A stretch of DNA of 52,500 nt from Cristatella mucedo (Eukaryota; Bryozoa; Phylactolaemata; Cristatellidae): NCBI GenBank assembly GCA_009760855.2, contig WPIO01000070.1, positions 1,425,001 through 1,477,500 on the forward strand. The letters run 5' to 3'. The position numbers and the translations under genes are program-made. Below the pieces are notes generated by a model that did not search any database, had not been told where the DNA came from, and saw only the letters and a program-made list of their open reading frames with translations. Shown piece after piece: positions 32,521-43,830 of this stretch. Within the stretch, counting starts at the first letter, position 1, and every line of letters starts with the position of its first letter.

Positions 32521-33115
32521 ATGTAATAATAATAATAATCATAATAATACACTTGATAAAGCGCCCTTAGAGAACTCAAACTCTTTCTAGGCGCTTTACA
32601 TTTGCTGCAAAGGGAAACGTAATTGAATGGTGAGTAATATCATACTTGATAAACAAACAGAATGAATAAAATGGTTAGGGGTGACATGCACAGGGTCATC
32701 CTGCAATTGTGGTTAGTGGCAGCATGCACAGTGTCAGCACGCATAAGCAAATGAAGGACGAATCACAGGGACCCACTAAATGCTGTCCTAAATAGGTGTT
32801 TTCAGTTCTTTTTAAATGCGGTCAAGTCAGGGGATGTTGTGACGCAAGTCGGGAGTGAGTTCCAGGCTTTGGGAGCATACGAGCTAAGTGCACGGTCTCC
32901 AAAGGATTTGAGGTTTGTACGAGGTATTAGTAAACTGTTGGATTCCGAAAAGCGGGTGGTACGATGCTTAGCCTGGTGGGGAGTAGACCTGAGAGATAGG
33001 CTGGAGCGAAAGAATGAAGTGACCTAAAAGTGAGCGACAAAACCTTGAAGCCGATCCGTTGCTTGACTGGTAGTCAGTGCAGGTCGGCGAGAGAAGTGGT
33101 GTGATGTGGCAACTG
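32521..33115 (-). mobile_element. LINE (major family), RT C-terminus and 3' UTR
   Basis: It has a complete tail, hairpin and 3' UTR. gggagtgagttccaggcttt is the reverse complement of the KAWNSLP codons. It ends in the LHWLPVKQ region near 33090. Confidence 0.8.
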
Positions 33116-33245
33116 CGTATAGAAAGCATTGCCAAACGATTGGCGGTAAAATCCGCAAGCAGTAGGCACAGTGTAAGCAGGTGCATGCACACGAAGGACG
33201 AATCACAAAGACCCACCAAACGATGTAATAAGCAGGTGCGTTTTT
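33116..33245 (-). mobile_element. LINE (major family) 3' UTR fragment
   Basis: gtaggcacagtgtaagcagg, gaaggacgaatcacaaagac, directly after the previous copy. Confidence 0.5.
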
Positions 33246-34189
33246 TGCTAGATCGACTCTTTATTTAGCAAGGCATTTTACGTAGCGTCAGTGTCTCGCT
33301 GCGCGATTCGTGTGCTCCTCGTTCTTTCGTAGGCTCCTAGATAATCTTTCTACTAGCCAGCCAGCCACGTTTCAAGTTGTAACTAGGAGAATACAAACAA
33401 AATAAGTGCATACAGGGCTTCTGAGGAACCCCACTGGGCAGGCTTACATAACCTCCATCCAATAAGTGTCGGTAGCCTCTCTCAGGAGAAATGGCTGGAG
33501 AAGTTGGGTGATTGAAGGGAGGGCGGTCCAGATATTGATTTCAATTCCCTCAAGCAAATGGTCACTTCTCTCTTATTCTGTGAGCCGGAAGCTCCGCAGT
33601 CCGGAAGTGGCGCCGCCCGGAGGCCATTTCTTTTCGAGCAAGCAGCTGCCTACAAAGAAATGTGCAAAGAGTCTTAACCTCCGCTCGTAAGGACACTCGG
33701 GTATTCCGTCTACGCTTATCTACTAGCGAAAGAGTTAAACTCACTATCAACTCTAAGAAACGCGTGACTAATTGCTATCAACTGCTAAGAATAATAACAG
33801 TCCCTCCGGAATCCACCCGCCGAGCGTGCGAGCTGCGATCGGCGCCACTTTCTCTCAGATTCCGGGAGCGAAAATGGCTACGATTTCCGCCTCATGACAT
33901 GACCCGAGACATGCAGCCTCGGGTAATCAGCACCCCACCGAGAGGGTTCGCCACCAACAAGCGTCCAGAACTGCTCACTGCCGCTAACGAGCTTCCAGAA
34001 CAGCATCCTGCAGCATTTCTAGGGAAGCAAGAAAGCCGAATAGCAAGAAGCCGGATAACCGCTCGGATGGGAGCCGAAGGGGATGTTTTTTGGGAAATTG
34101 GGAGCTTTAAGGGCTCTATTTTTATTTGTGAAATCGAAGCACCTGCACCATAGGCCAAGCGTTACTTAAAAATCGGAAATCTCATACTT
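33246..34189. other. Unique stretch without a supported gene
   Basis: A 163-codon + frame (33662-34153) is Arg/Ser-rich with no recognised motif. A ccggaagtggcgccgcccgg segment at 33597 resembles an ETS-site promoter, but no coding start follows. Confidence 0.3.
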
Positions 34190-35325
34190 ATGGGCAAACC
34201 AGGTGTGACTCGGAAATTGGAAAGCTTAATGCTAAAAATCGGATCTGCCAGCACATTTTTCGTGATATCTGCACGAAATCTTGGTGTTCGTTCCAAAGCA
34301 AAATTTTCTTTAGACAAACACATCAGCTCCACGGTCAACTCTACCTACGCTCAGCTACGTAACATCGCAAATATTAGGGCCTTTTTAGAAAGGGATACTG
34401 TATCAAAGCCGGTTCATGCATTTATGACATTCCATCTCGATTTCTGTAACTCACTGATTGCTGGTCTAGTGGCCTGAGCAAGCAGGCGCTTACAGTTGGT
34501 GCAAAACTCTGCAGCCAGGCTGCCTCGCCGATCTGCACTGGCTACCAGTCAAGCAACACTTCGACTTCAAGGTTTTGTCACTCACTTTTAGGTCCCTTCA
34601 TTCTTTGGCTTCAGTATAACTATCAGATCTTCTCTCCCGCAAGGCTAAGCATCGTACCACCGCTTTTCAGAATCTAATCTGTTGTGTGTGCCTGTTGCTT
34701 CTCGGCCACTGGTGTGTGCCCCGCTCTCGGCGGGTGGTTGGGCTGTGTGCTCGGTGCGGCCTTTGATGTGGGCGTGTGGCCCACCACGGTGGCTCACCAT
34801 GGATGCACTCCCTTATCTGTGGCGAGTCAGCCCCCAGCTCATATATATGTACCCGCTGAGGGAATACAGATCGAGTCTCGTTCACCGCTCACGTCCGCCC
34901 GCTCGTGTCCCCGTGTCTCTGTGAGACTCCACCAGCGCTGCTGCAGCCGCCGGAGACACGGTAACATAGCAAATCGTTTATCCTTACCTCGTACGAACCT
35001 CAAATCCTTTGGAGGCCGTGTCTTAAGTACGTATCAAAAACTGGAACTCGCTCCCGACTAGCGCCACGACATCCCCTGACTTGACGACATTTGAAAAGAA
35101 ACAAAGTTCACACCAGCTTCTCACAGCATTTGACGAGTCCTTGTGATTCCTTCTTTGTATGTTCATGCATGCCGCCGGGCATATTTCCACTAACCATACT
35201 ATGCAGAGTTAGCACTGACCGAATGGTCATACTTCCGTTACAGCGAATGTAAAGTGCCTAGAAAGAGATTTTTAAGTTCTCTGAGGGCGGTACACAAATG
35301 ATTCGTTATTATCATTATTATTTAG
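34190..35325 (+). mobile_element. LINE (major family), RT thumb to 3' tail, split by a short LTR-like element
   Basis: It begins at atgggcaaaccaggtgtgac (MGKPGVTRKLESLMLKIGSA). It continues through NSTYAQLRNIANIRAFLERD and the NSAARL region with an internal stop and frameshift, then past the insert to aacctcaaatcctttggagg, the hairpin and cgttattatcattattattt. Confidence 0.75.
34680..34971 (+). mobile_element. Short LTR-like element (292 bp), TG...CA ends, AATC target duplication
   Basis: It starts tgttgtgtgtgcctgttgct and ends gtaacatagca. AATC flanks both sides (34676-34679, 34972-34975). A TATA-like catatatatgta lies near 34838. It is a solo LTR or a TRIM-like miniature. The open frames inside are on no known family. 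Confidence 0.55.
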
Positions 35326-36044
35326 CCGACCTGGTGGACGGGGTGTCTAAGCCTCTCGCCCAGCCCCCCTCCCAGGTCTGGGCCGGACCGGCTGCCAGCG
35401 GGCCAGCCTTCATAGCCAGGCGTGCACGATGTACGCGATGCCACGCCCACGCGGCTTATTCGTCACTCGGTTATCGTCCTCGATTCGCTTCCGATATGAG
35501 AGGAAGAAAACTATAGGTGACATTTGTTTACACAGAAGTGCGAATAAAATATTTGGATTAATTTAAATTCCATAAAACTGTTGCAAAATACCTTTACGTC
35601 TAAATTCGGCGTCTAATCGCCCAGGTTCTCTTACGCTCGTTTACATACTATAATGAACTGCACTAAAAGATTAGGGTTCGCGTTTCAAGTGATTAAAGTA
35701 AGTTTTTAATATTAATAAATTTAATTTATTATAATTCATAGTTGAATTTAAATATATTCATTAATTTAACCGGTGTCGGATGCAAACAAGGCGCCATGCC
35801 GCAGATATCCGTTGTCTCATTACCACAAACTGACTCCATATTTCTAGCCACGCGGTTCACCGGCGCAGGTCATTTCTGGCGTGGATGTGCGCCAACGTTT
35901 GTGGTGATAACGGTGAATCTACGGCGGAAGTCCATTATGAACTCCCGTTTTGCAGACAACGGTGTGGATAACGAATGAGGCCCGATTCGGCTGTATATAA
36001 TCGACTAGATATGTCGGAAGACGTTAAGCCTGGGGCGCAATGGA

Positions 36045-36269
36045 GTGCCGCATGATGAGCTTCGCGAGCACCGCCGTCGGTACCCATGGCAGGCGATGAC
36101 GTTCGGTGGTATGTCTGTCGTGAGCGCGTCCGTTTTACTCGGGAGTTATCTGGTGCGACTGGAGCGTCAGGTTCGGCATGCGTTTGCCGACAGTTGGCGA
36201 AGACGGGCCGAAACGCGCCACAGCTGCTGCCTTTCGACGTTTAGTGCCGTCTGTATAATGTTTGAATGA
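36045..36269 (+). CDS. Candidate small-protein exon with one membrane-like segment
   Basis: The open frame encodes RRRYPWQAMTFGGMSVVSAS, then LLGSYLVRLERQVRHAFADS. This is a hydrophobic segment followed by a basic helix, resembling small single-pass mitochondrial proteins in general shape only. CpG density is high. A TATA-like tgtatataa lies near 35992 and an ATG in another frame near 36011. No family is recognised. Confidence 0.2.
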   Translation: MPHDELREHRRRYPWQAMTFGGMSVVSASVLLGSYLVRLERQVRHAFADSWRRRAETRHSCCLSTFSAVCIMFE

Positions 36270-36377
36270 CACGCTGCACCTATCGTTGCCTACTTCGCGG
36301 CCTTATTCGCAATGAGATATCGATGATTTATCATGACATATCGATATATGACATCGACATATACATGACATATCGAT

Positions 36378-36450
36378 GTGAGCTCGAAGCTCGCGTCGTT
36401 ATAGTCAACGGGGAATCAGATGAAGCCAGTTTACTGGAGCTTCTCAAATC
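36378..36450 (+). CDS. Candidate exon fragment, unknown protein
   Basis: A coding-like stretch (LEARVVIVNGESDEASLLEL, then LKSQ) follows an AG at the end of a gacatatcgat-rich AT segment. It ends at ctcaaggcaagt, which could be a GC-type donor. It might belong with the open frame at 36045-36269. The evidence is weak. Confidence 0.18.
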
Positions 36451-37059
36451 TCAAGGCAAGTAACATTCGTAAGCAAAACCCACGGTATTTGCTGTACTCA
36501 TGATTATTCAATTAATTTTGCTCGTCTGAAGTGGCGTGCTGACTAATTCCCTAATGAAGTAGTAGGGTGTTGCTTGGCATGCCAACTTGTCGTAATTGCG
36601 TTGCACTTATGATCTGGGTCTACCGTTGTAGGCACTAATGTTGGCACATCACCGACCTGAAGGCGAGTGGGCATGTCATCGGCCAGTGTCATGCCAAAAG
36701 AATATGTATCGTGTAATGGCTGTCAACGAAGGATTTAGTCGGTTTTTTGTTTGTTAGGTATACAAGTTGGGTGAAAATGTGGCCCATTTAAAATGTCGTG
36801 CTTGGTTAGTTACGTCTGTTTCATTTTGTACAGTAATAAATCTCAGCTATTGAATAGGCCTGAACGTTCACTTTGTTGATGCGGCTGTTTTCAATTTGTC
36901 ATCGAGACAGGCGAGTTCACCTATACATACGACGATTAGAAGTGCAGCCATGCTGTATGCCATAATCAATTTGCTATTTGCCAAGCATTCATGTAAGCTT
37001 ACGGCACACTTTAAGTAGGCAGTGAAGTAACTTCCGAGAACCAGCTCAGGAAAGCTAGA

Positions 37060-37785
37060 TCAAACCGGGGTGACAAGAGATTTTATTCAAGGTTTTCTGG
37101 TCTACTGTATAGTACTCACTGCTTACTGGCCTACCAGCATGCGCGATCAGGCGATAGCAGCTGGTGCAAAACTCGGCAGCTAGGCTTGTCTGCCGTGAGC
37201 GTCGCAGTTGCCACATCACACTACTTCTCGCCGACCTGCACTGGTTACCAGTCAAGCAACGGATTGACTTCAAGGTTTTGTCCCTCACTTTTAGGTCCCT
37301 TCATTCTATGGCTCCAGTCTATCTATCAGATCTACTCCCCCGCCAGGCCAAGCATCGTACCACCCGCTTTTCGGAATCCGACAGTCTACCAAAACCTCAA
37401 ATCCTTTGGAGACCGTGTATTTAGTTCGTATTCGCCAAAAGCCTGGAACTGCCTCCCGACCTGCGTCAGAACATCCCCTGACCTGACCACATTTAAAAGG
37501 AACTTTAAAACACCTATTTAGGACAGCATTTAGTGGGTCCCTGTGATTCGTCCTTGATGTGCTTATGCGTGCTGACACTGCATGCTGCCAGTAACCACAT
37601 TTGCATGCTGACCCCGTGCATGTCACCCCTAACCATGTTATTCATTTTGTTTGTTTTTCAAGCATGATTTTTTCTTACCATTCAATTGCATTTCCCTTTG
37701 CAGCAAATGTAAAGAGCCTAGAGAGAGATTAAGTTCTCTGGGGGGCTTTATCAAGTGCATTATTATAATTATTATTAGTAGTAAG
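37060..37785 (+). mobile_element. LINE (major family), RT C-terminus to (ATT)n tail
   Basis: An intact-looking frame 37164-37521 in two overlapping reading frames encodes NSAARLVCRERRSCHIT, LHWLPVKQRIDFKVLSLTFR and SPKAWNCLPTCVRTSPDLTT. The 3' UTR, hairpin and ATTATTATTAG tail follow. Confidence 0.8.
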
Positions 37786-37919
37786 TAGGACTCACTAGCT
37801 GTTATTCTCTCAGCGGCACTAATGTAATCAGTACTGGCAGGGCCAGAAACCTATTTGGCCTCAGCAATTGGTGCGAAATTCTGCCAATCGACGGTATGGT
37901 CTCAAGATCCAAGCAACTC

Positions 37920-38209
37920 ATTTATGAAAAAAAGAATTTAAAAACACTTATTTAGGACAGCATTTAGTGGGTCCCTGTGATTCGTCCTTGATGGGCTTGT
38001 GTGTGCTGACACTGCATGCTGCCACTAACCACATTTGCATGCTGACCCTGTGCATGTCAGACCTAACCATGTTATTCATTTTGTTTGTTTTTTAAGCATG
38101 ATTTTACTTACCATTCAACTGCATTTCCGTTTGCAGCAGATGTAAAGCGCCTAGAGAGAGATTAAGTTCTCAGAGGGCGCTTTATCAAGTGCATTATTAT
38201 TATTATTAA
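37920..38209 (+). mobile_element. LINE (major family) 3' UTR and tail
   Basis: It starts in the poly-Lys end of ORF2 (aaaaagaatttaaaaacact). The hairpin is at 38144-38183: AAAGCGCC pairs with GGGCGCTTT and GAGA with TCTC. It abuts an opposite-strand copy. Confidence 0.8.
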
Positions 38210-38800
38210 ATGTGGTTACTGGCAGCATGCACAGTGTCAGCACGCATAAGCACATCAAGGACGAATCACAGGGACCCACTACATCCTGTCCTAAATAAGT
38301 GTTTTTAAGTTCTTTTTAAATGTGGTCAAGTTAGGGCATGTTCTGACGCAGGTCGGGAGGGAGTTCCAGGCTTTGGGAGCATACGAACTAAATACACGGT
38401 CTCCAAAGGATTTGAGGTTTGTACGAGGTTTTGGTAGACTGTCGGATTCCGAAAAGCGGGTGGTACGATGCTTGGCCTGGTGGGGGAGTAGATCTGATAG
38501 ATAGACTGGAGCGAAAGAATGAAGTGACCTAAAAGTGAGCGACAAAACTTTGAATTCGATCCGTTGCTTGACTGGTAGCCAGAGCAGGTCGGCAAGAAGT
38601 GATGTGGTTTGGCAACAGCGACGCTCACGACAGACAAGCCTAGCTGCGGAGTTTTGCACCAGCTGCAATCGCCTGATTGCGCATGCCGGTAGGCCAGCAA
38701 GCAGTGAGTTACAGAAGTCAAGACGGGATGTCATAAATGCATGGACCAACTTAGACGTGTTATCCTTATCTAAATATATAGCTATACAAGGTTATTATTA
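38210..38800 (-). mobile_element. LINE (major family), best-preserved RT C-terminus
   Basis: Minus-strand 38749-38291 is open for 152 codons: HAFMTSRLDFCNSLLAGLPA, LLWLPVKQRIEFKVLSLTFR, FGDRVFSSYAPKAWNSLPTC. The 3' tail is missing because the element starts inside the 3' UTR, head to head with the previous copy. Confidence 0.85.
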
Positions 38801-39043
38801 ACCTGGTTAACAGGCAGAAAGGCCAGCGAAAAAATGCCGTCAACCGAGGGTCCAGGGCCGAGCCAATAGTTGGGTCGTGTTGCGATGGCTGCTCAGATAG
38901 CATTGATTGTCCTCAGTTGGGCTGTAGGGCTCCCCGACTTCAGCGTGTCGACCACAGCTCTCGATTTCAGGCATACTGTACGGTCCTTTTTACTATCGAC
39001 TATCAGGAATACGCACGGTCCGGGAAATAAGCGATCTTAAATG

Positions 39044-39189
39044 TCGAGCTGGATTGGTCCAGCGGTTAATGGTACTCGCCCCGACTTAAGGTCTGGCTGA
39101 GGTCGTGGGCTCGAGCCCTGAGGCATATGCGAAGCGCCTGAATAGAGATTTAGTTCTCTTGGGGCGCTATACAAATGAATTATATTTAT
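39044..39189 (+). mobile_element. SINE family A, first of a tandem pair
   Basis: This is a full-length copy ending gctatacaaatgaattatat. The next copy starts directly after it. Confidence 0.8.
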
Positions 39190-39345
39190 TGCCGAGCTGG
39201 TTTGGCCTAGCGGTTAAGGTGCTCGCCCCAACCAAGGTCTGACTGAGGTCGTGGGCTCGAGCCCCGAGGCATGTGAAGCGCCTGAATAGAGATTAAGTTC
39301 TCTTGGGGCGCTATATAAATGAATTAAATGAATTATATTTTATAT
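39190..39345 (+). mobile_element. SINE family A, second of a tandem pair
   Basis: This full-length copy begins gccgagctggtttggcctag and has a short repeated end (aatgaattaaatgaattata). Confidence 0.8.
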
Positions 39346-40587
39346 TTTTAAATGCAGTTATTTCCACATACTGGGCGGAACTAGTATCTATTGAAACGAG
39401 ATAATTTTTTATCGATTTAGTGATGTTAAACCAGGCACACATAATAATGGATGAAAAAAATGTAGGTTAAATAGTGCGGCTTGGCGATGCGTTTTTCTCG
39501 ATCTAATCTGTTATTGGATAGTTTTCGTAATAACGAATCAAGTCGAACAGTGTGTACCGGAATCCTAGCTGAAAGAGCAGACCATTGCAACTGCCTGGCC
39601 TTTGGCTGGCAAGCCCAGTGGTGTTGCTTCCATCCTTTGTGCTAGCTTACCCGGCGATTTGTAGCTGCTGTCCGTGGTGGCTTTTAGCCGATTCTGTTGG
39701 CAAGAGGTTGTCGATGTGTCCACCAGCTGTAAGCATGGCTAAGTATGAACAGTTTCCCGTGCGTGTAATGCATCTTGATTCGTTACTCTGCGAACCTCCG
39801 GCAACTCAATTTGAAGCTCTGTGTAATCTGCCTCCTTTATTTAGGAGATAGTCGATTGACTCTCTTGTTGAACTCCTCACCAAAAAGCCGGTTGCCTTTT
39901 TCATTTTAACGCTTCCAAAGCAGTTTTTCTCAATTGTAAGCGTATCATTAGTCACGATACTGCTATAACGAATTTATTAAATAACTTAGTTATTAGTCCG
40001 TCAAAATGACGTGTTGTGATGCCCAACCTTGACTGGTTAAGGTAGCAATGCAACGCGTGCAATGTGCAAAGACTTCATCTAGAAATGCGTCGACGATGGC
40101 AACACGAGCTCGATGTTACGTACGAAGGGCTAACGACAACGTTGTATTAGAAAAAGCACACAAACATCCTGTATAGTGTGGTTGATGCAACAGATGACAT
40201 CCAGCTGACTCACTCACAGGCTTACAGCAGCTTACGCTCAGCGGTAAGACTCACCGAGCAGCAGACCGCTGCTCCAAGAGAGAGCGACTGCGGTCTGGAC
40301 CACGCCTTACTTATAAAATGGCCAGGTCATAAGTCTTGCCATAAACTCATTCGTGCATAATCGTACATCGCGCTGCACATAAGACTCCCTAATCGCGGTT
40401 ATTTCACAAGCGGCTCAGTTATAATTAAGCAGTAAAGCTCATAGTTAGCAGAGTTCATAGGTCGTAATCCAGGTTCAACTGTCAAGCTCCTAGTCCATAA
40501 TCGAAGGGCGTTACTAGGACAAACGACGTGCTATCAAACAAGCGGCGGAATGCCCAAGTAAATTTTGTTTATTGTCTTGGCACACAC
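39346..40587. other. Unique region, nothing recognised
   Basis: An 88-codon + frame (39585-39851) begins with a hydrophobic run but shows no family signature. Confidence 0.4.
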
Positions 40588-40742
40588 TGGGTAAGGCGGT
40601 TGCTTTTCACGACCTCGGTCACGAGGTCGTGGGTTCGAATCCTGCGATAGGCACTCCTTTATTGCCGCTGCAAGCTGTGGCGATAGCCATAAAGGTGCCT
40701 TTGTCCTATACAAAACAGGCTGTTGAATAAGCTAGAATTTAT
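40588..40742 (+). mobile_element. SINE family B
   Basis: It carries a perfect pol III B box (ggttcgaatcc) after ggtcacgaggtcgtg. The body is gcaagctgtggcgatagcca and the end is aggctgttgaataagctag. Confidence 0.7.
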
Positions 40743-41019
40743 ATGCAGTAAATATGCACTGCATCAGAGTACAAATCGAAAATCAATAACTCATATTCTT
40801 ATATAAGAGTATTCTTATATCCGATATTAATTAAAGCGGGAGTTCCCATGGCGAGAAATTTGTAAAGGCAGAACTACTATTATTGTAACTGAAATATTAT
40901 TATATCCGATATTCCTATACGCGGAGTCAAGTGAAGTAAGCTGCCACAGAACAGTGGACCCAACACTACAACTGTTGCTTGTCGAGTTACCCGTGGAGTT
41001 TTTGGTGTGCTATCCTAAT

Positions 41020-42340
41020 AGTAACAGTAATCGCAGTAATGAGGATAGGTTGTTTGTATAGTACGCTAAGAGAACCCAATCTCCATCTAGCGCTTTACAA
41101 CTCGCTACAAGAAAACATCGTATAATTAGTGTCGTGCTCTGTATCGAGTATGCAAAAGAAAATATGCTTAGACCAGCATGCCTAAGCAAAGATGAAGCCA
41201 CTAATGGCCGCGGGTTAGTAAAACCTCAGCGAAGTAATATCTTAATCATACACAGGTACGAACGCATCATGAACTAACTAACGCTTACTGGTGCAAACTA
41301 AAACGATGTCATTGTGGTGAAGAGGGTGCTGAACCGAATAGACGCATCATGATCGAAGTCTTAAAGGATGCAAGGTAATTTCGAGGAGTGGCCGGAGTAT
41401 CCGGAAGCGAGTTCCAGACTTTTTATCCATACGATCTCGAAAATATTTTAATTTAATGCGAAGGGTTTAGTATTTCATCACATTAATATTTAAATATAAT
41501 ATTAGAATTTTGTTAATATTTTAATTTAATGCTAAGACGATCGGATGCTGACGAGCGAATGGTAGAGAGCACGTGACTGGATGAGTAAGGAACGGAGTAA
41601 GCATGGATAGGTCAGGGTAGCAACGGATCGTCTGATGCAAGCGAGTGATGGGACATGCAAGCAGCAGGCATGAGGATGTTGAAGAAATCTATTTGATACT
41701 TGAAACTGAGCCAATGAAACTCATATAGGGAAGTGGGGTGGAAGTATGGCGTCGATGAAGGACCCGACGACCCGCCACGAGTTTTGTACCACTAGTAGCA
41801 GACGATTATAGGCGAAGCCCAGGAATCCCGAATGATGGGACATGCTTTAATCTAGATGCAATGCCGCAAATGCATAAACTCCTTTGGCTGTCGTACTCTT
41901 TTCTAGCAGACCCTGATTTTGGAAATGTTCCTTAACTGAAAGCAGGCTCACTCGACAGTGCAGGCATGAAGGCATTGGAATAGCGAGCCCAGATTAAGGG
42001 CAGACGTCGCCGGACGTCGATCCGAGCTAAATCAATCTAAAGGGATTAGCCCACCAACTTTCCAGTGACACTTTTTTGCCCATGACTATTAAAGTAGACT
42101 TATCATCTATCAGCTTCAGGAAGTCAGTAGCCATCCAAACGCGAATAGCGTTGACGCCGGACGTAAGGAATAGGAATATCAAGTAAATCTGGGAAAAAGC
42201 GTAAAGCTGGGCGCACCCGTCGGCGCACAAACAAATTATGCGACGATAACGTGATTGGAGATGACACCGGCAGTCGAGGGAGATCGCAGATAGCTGAAAG
42301 AAGTATGCCCAAGATCGAATGCTGATGTACATGCACCCTT
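41020..42340 (-). mobile_element. Diverged LINE copy with reverse-transcriptase segment
   Basis: It starts with a degraded tail and hairpin (gtacgctaagagaacccaat, tctagcgctttacaactcgc). Minus-strand 42332-42027 encodes NAIRVWMATDFLKLIDDKST, the palm-to-thumb block (TWMAANFLKLNDDKTN in the 48.7-kb copy). It is the same subfamily as 3366-4190 and 28895-29600. Confidence 0.65.
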
Positions 42341-42760
42341 GTTTTTAAGGCCCAGTCGATGACCGACCACCGCTTTTATCTATGAAACTCTTGCAATTTC
42401 TCACTAGGTGGTCTGACCTAGTCTAGCGTAGCGCTGTGCTAATGAAACTTAGGCGTGTAGAGAGGTGCTTCAGAAAGTTCTGGCGGTTTCGGTGGCGTAG
42501 TTTGAAGGTGACAGATCTAGGAGTATTAGCAGAACAGAGAGGCTGTACCCTGATCGGTGTTGTTCAAAAGGGTATTTGTAAACGAGAAACAATGTAGGTC
42601 AGTGTAAACGCGTGGCAGAGCAGCTTTGATGGAATGGTTTTCTCTGCATCACGATTCGACCTTGCTAGCAAGATCTGACGAATTGACGTGGTCGCCTAGC
42701 AGCTGTGCCATCACTCGTTCCAGGGTAGACGAAATTTTCTTAAATTCTCTTGATCTAGGG

Positions 42761-42945
42761 GAGCGGTTCTCAAACTGTGGGTCATGACCCCTTTGGGGGT
42801 CGAACGACCCTATCACAGGGGTCGCCTAAGACCATCGGAAAACTCGCATTCCTCATTTGCACACAATAGTTTCCTGGTTGTGGGTAGCCACAACATGAGG
42901 AACTGTATTACAGAGTCGCGGCATTAGGAAGGTTAGGAACCCCTG
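42761..42945. mobile_element. hAT miniature element of the SPIN/URR1 type
   Basis: The 185-bp element begins gagcggttctcaaactgtgg and ends ggaaggttaggaacccctg; the ends are imperfect inverted repeats. It is flanked by 8-bp duplications ATCTAGGG (42753-42760) and ATCGAGGG (42946-42953), one mismatch. Internal blocks tttgggggtcgaacgaccct, cacaggggtcgcctaagacc, atcggaaaac, caacatgaggaactgtatta and gtcgcggcattaggaagg are those I recall from the non-autonomous hAT family spread among vertebrates (SPIN, rodent URR1). No transposase is present. Confidence 0.85.
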
Positions 42946-43264
42946 ATCGAGGGTAAGACTTTCTAATGCTTGGCCTGACAATTACCGTTTTCTGAGGGGA
43001 AGGGACTTCGCCGGTAGCCAGGGACCCGCCTGCAACATTCCTTTGTATGATGGGCAGCCCGAGTTCGATTCCACACCTAAGGAGAACTGTCGGGACAGGA
43101 TCTAGAGGTTTTTTTAGTGATCTTTCAAGTCAAGTTTGTCGAAGAGTTAAGTCAAGACAGGCAAGCGAGTATAGGAGTGATGTATTACAATGTCATTTTG
43201 GAGCAGGCCGCATTAATCTCGTGTAGACGCTGCAAAAGATATGCTGGTGGATCCCATTTTGAGG

Positions 43265-43680
43265 TTAATAGTAATTATGATTATAATAAATTTTATCTAG
43301 CACCCTCAGAGAACTCAATCTCTTTCTAGACGCTTTATAATTGCTGCAAAGGAAGCATGATCGAATGGTTAGTGGTAGCATGCTTGATAAACAACACGAA
43401 TAAGATGGTTAGGGGTGACATGCACGGGTCAGCATGCAAGTATGGTTAGTGGCAGCATGCACATTGTCAGCATGCACAAGCACATAAAGGTCGAATAACA
43501 GGATCAACTAAATGCAGTGATAAATAGAAGCGTTTTTGGTTTCTGTTTTAAATGTGGTCGCGTCAGGAGATGTGGTGACACAGGTCTGGAGGGAGTTCCA
43601 GGCTAAGGCTCTCCAGTTTCTGGTTTCTAGGTTGGACAAACTATTAAGTTGACCTTTATCATTAAGTAGGCAATCTGAGA
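43265..43680 (-). mobile_element. LINE (major family) 3' UTR and end of ORF2
   Basis: It has a gattataataaattttatct tail, accctcagagaactcaatct, gttaggggtgacatgcacgg and ctggagggagttccaggcta. Confidence 0.75.
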
Positions 43681-43697
43681 AAGCTAAAAATGTAAGC

Positions 43698-43741
<44 letters not shown>
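43698..43741. repeat. (TA)n(TG)n microsatellite
   Basis: A TA run joins a TG run. A scrap of LINE 3' end (aagtgccttgagaaaaccta) follows at 43752-43800. Confidence 0.9.
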
Positions 43742-43744
<3 letters not shown>

Positions 43745-43830
43745 TTATAATGTTAAGTGCCTTGAGAAAACCTAATCTATAGACAGGTTCTTTACATATG
43801 CCTCTGGGCTCGACCCCATGACCTCGGTCG

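Larger units (their letters stand above)
35326..37059. other. Mostly unique region with two weak exon candidates
   Basis: Apart from the candidates at 36045-36269 and 36378-36450, it holds an AT-rich segment (35700-35770) and repeated gacatatcgat near 36330-36385. No transposon is recognised. Confidence 0.4.

Noticed and set aside
40588-40680. Possible functional tRNA gene (A- and B-box-like segments)
   Set aside because: No clean cloverleaf with acceptor stem is seen, and the same head is repeated with a common body in other loci, so it is SINE B.
43020-43100. B-box-like gagttcgattcc suggesting another SINE or tRNA
   Set aside because: There is a single copy, no matching A box and no repeat partner in the window.
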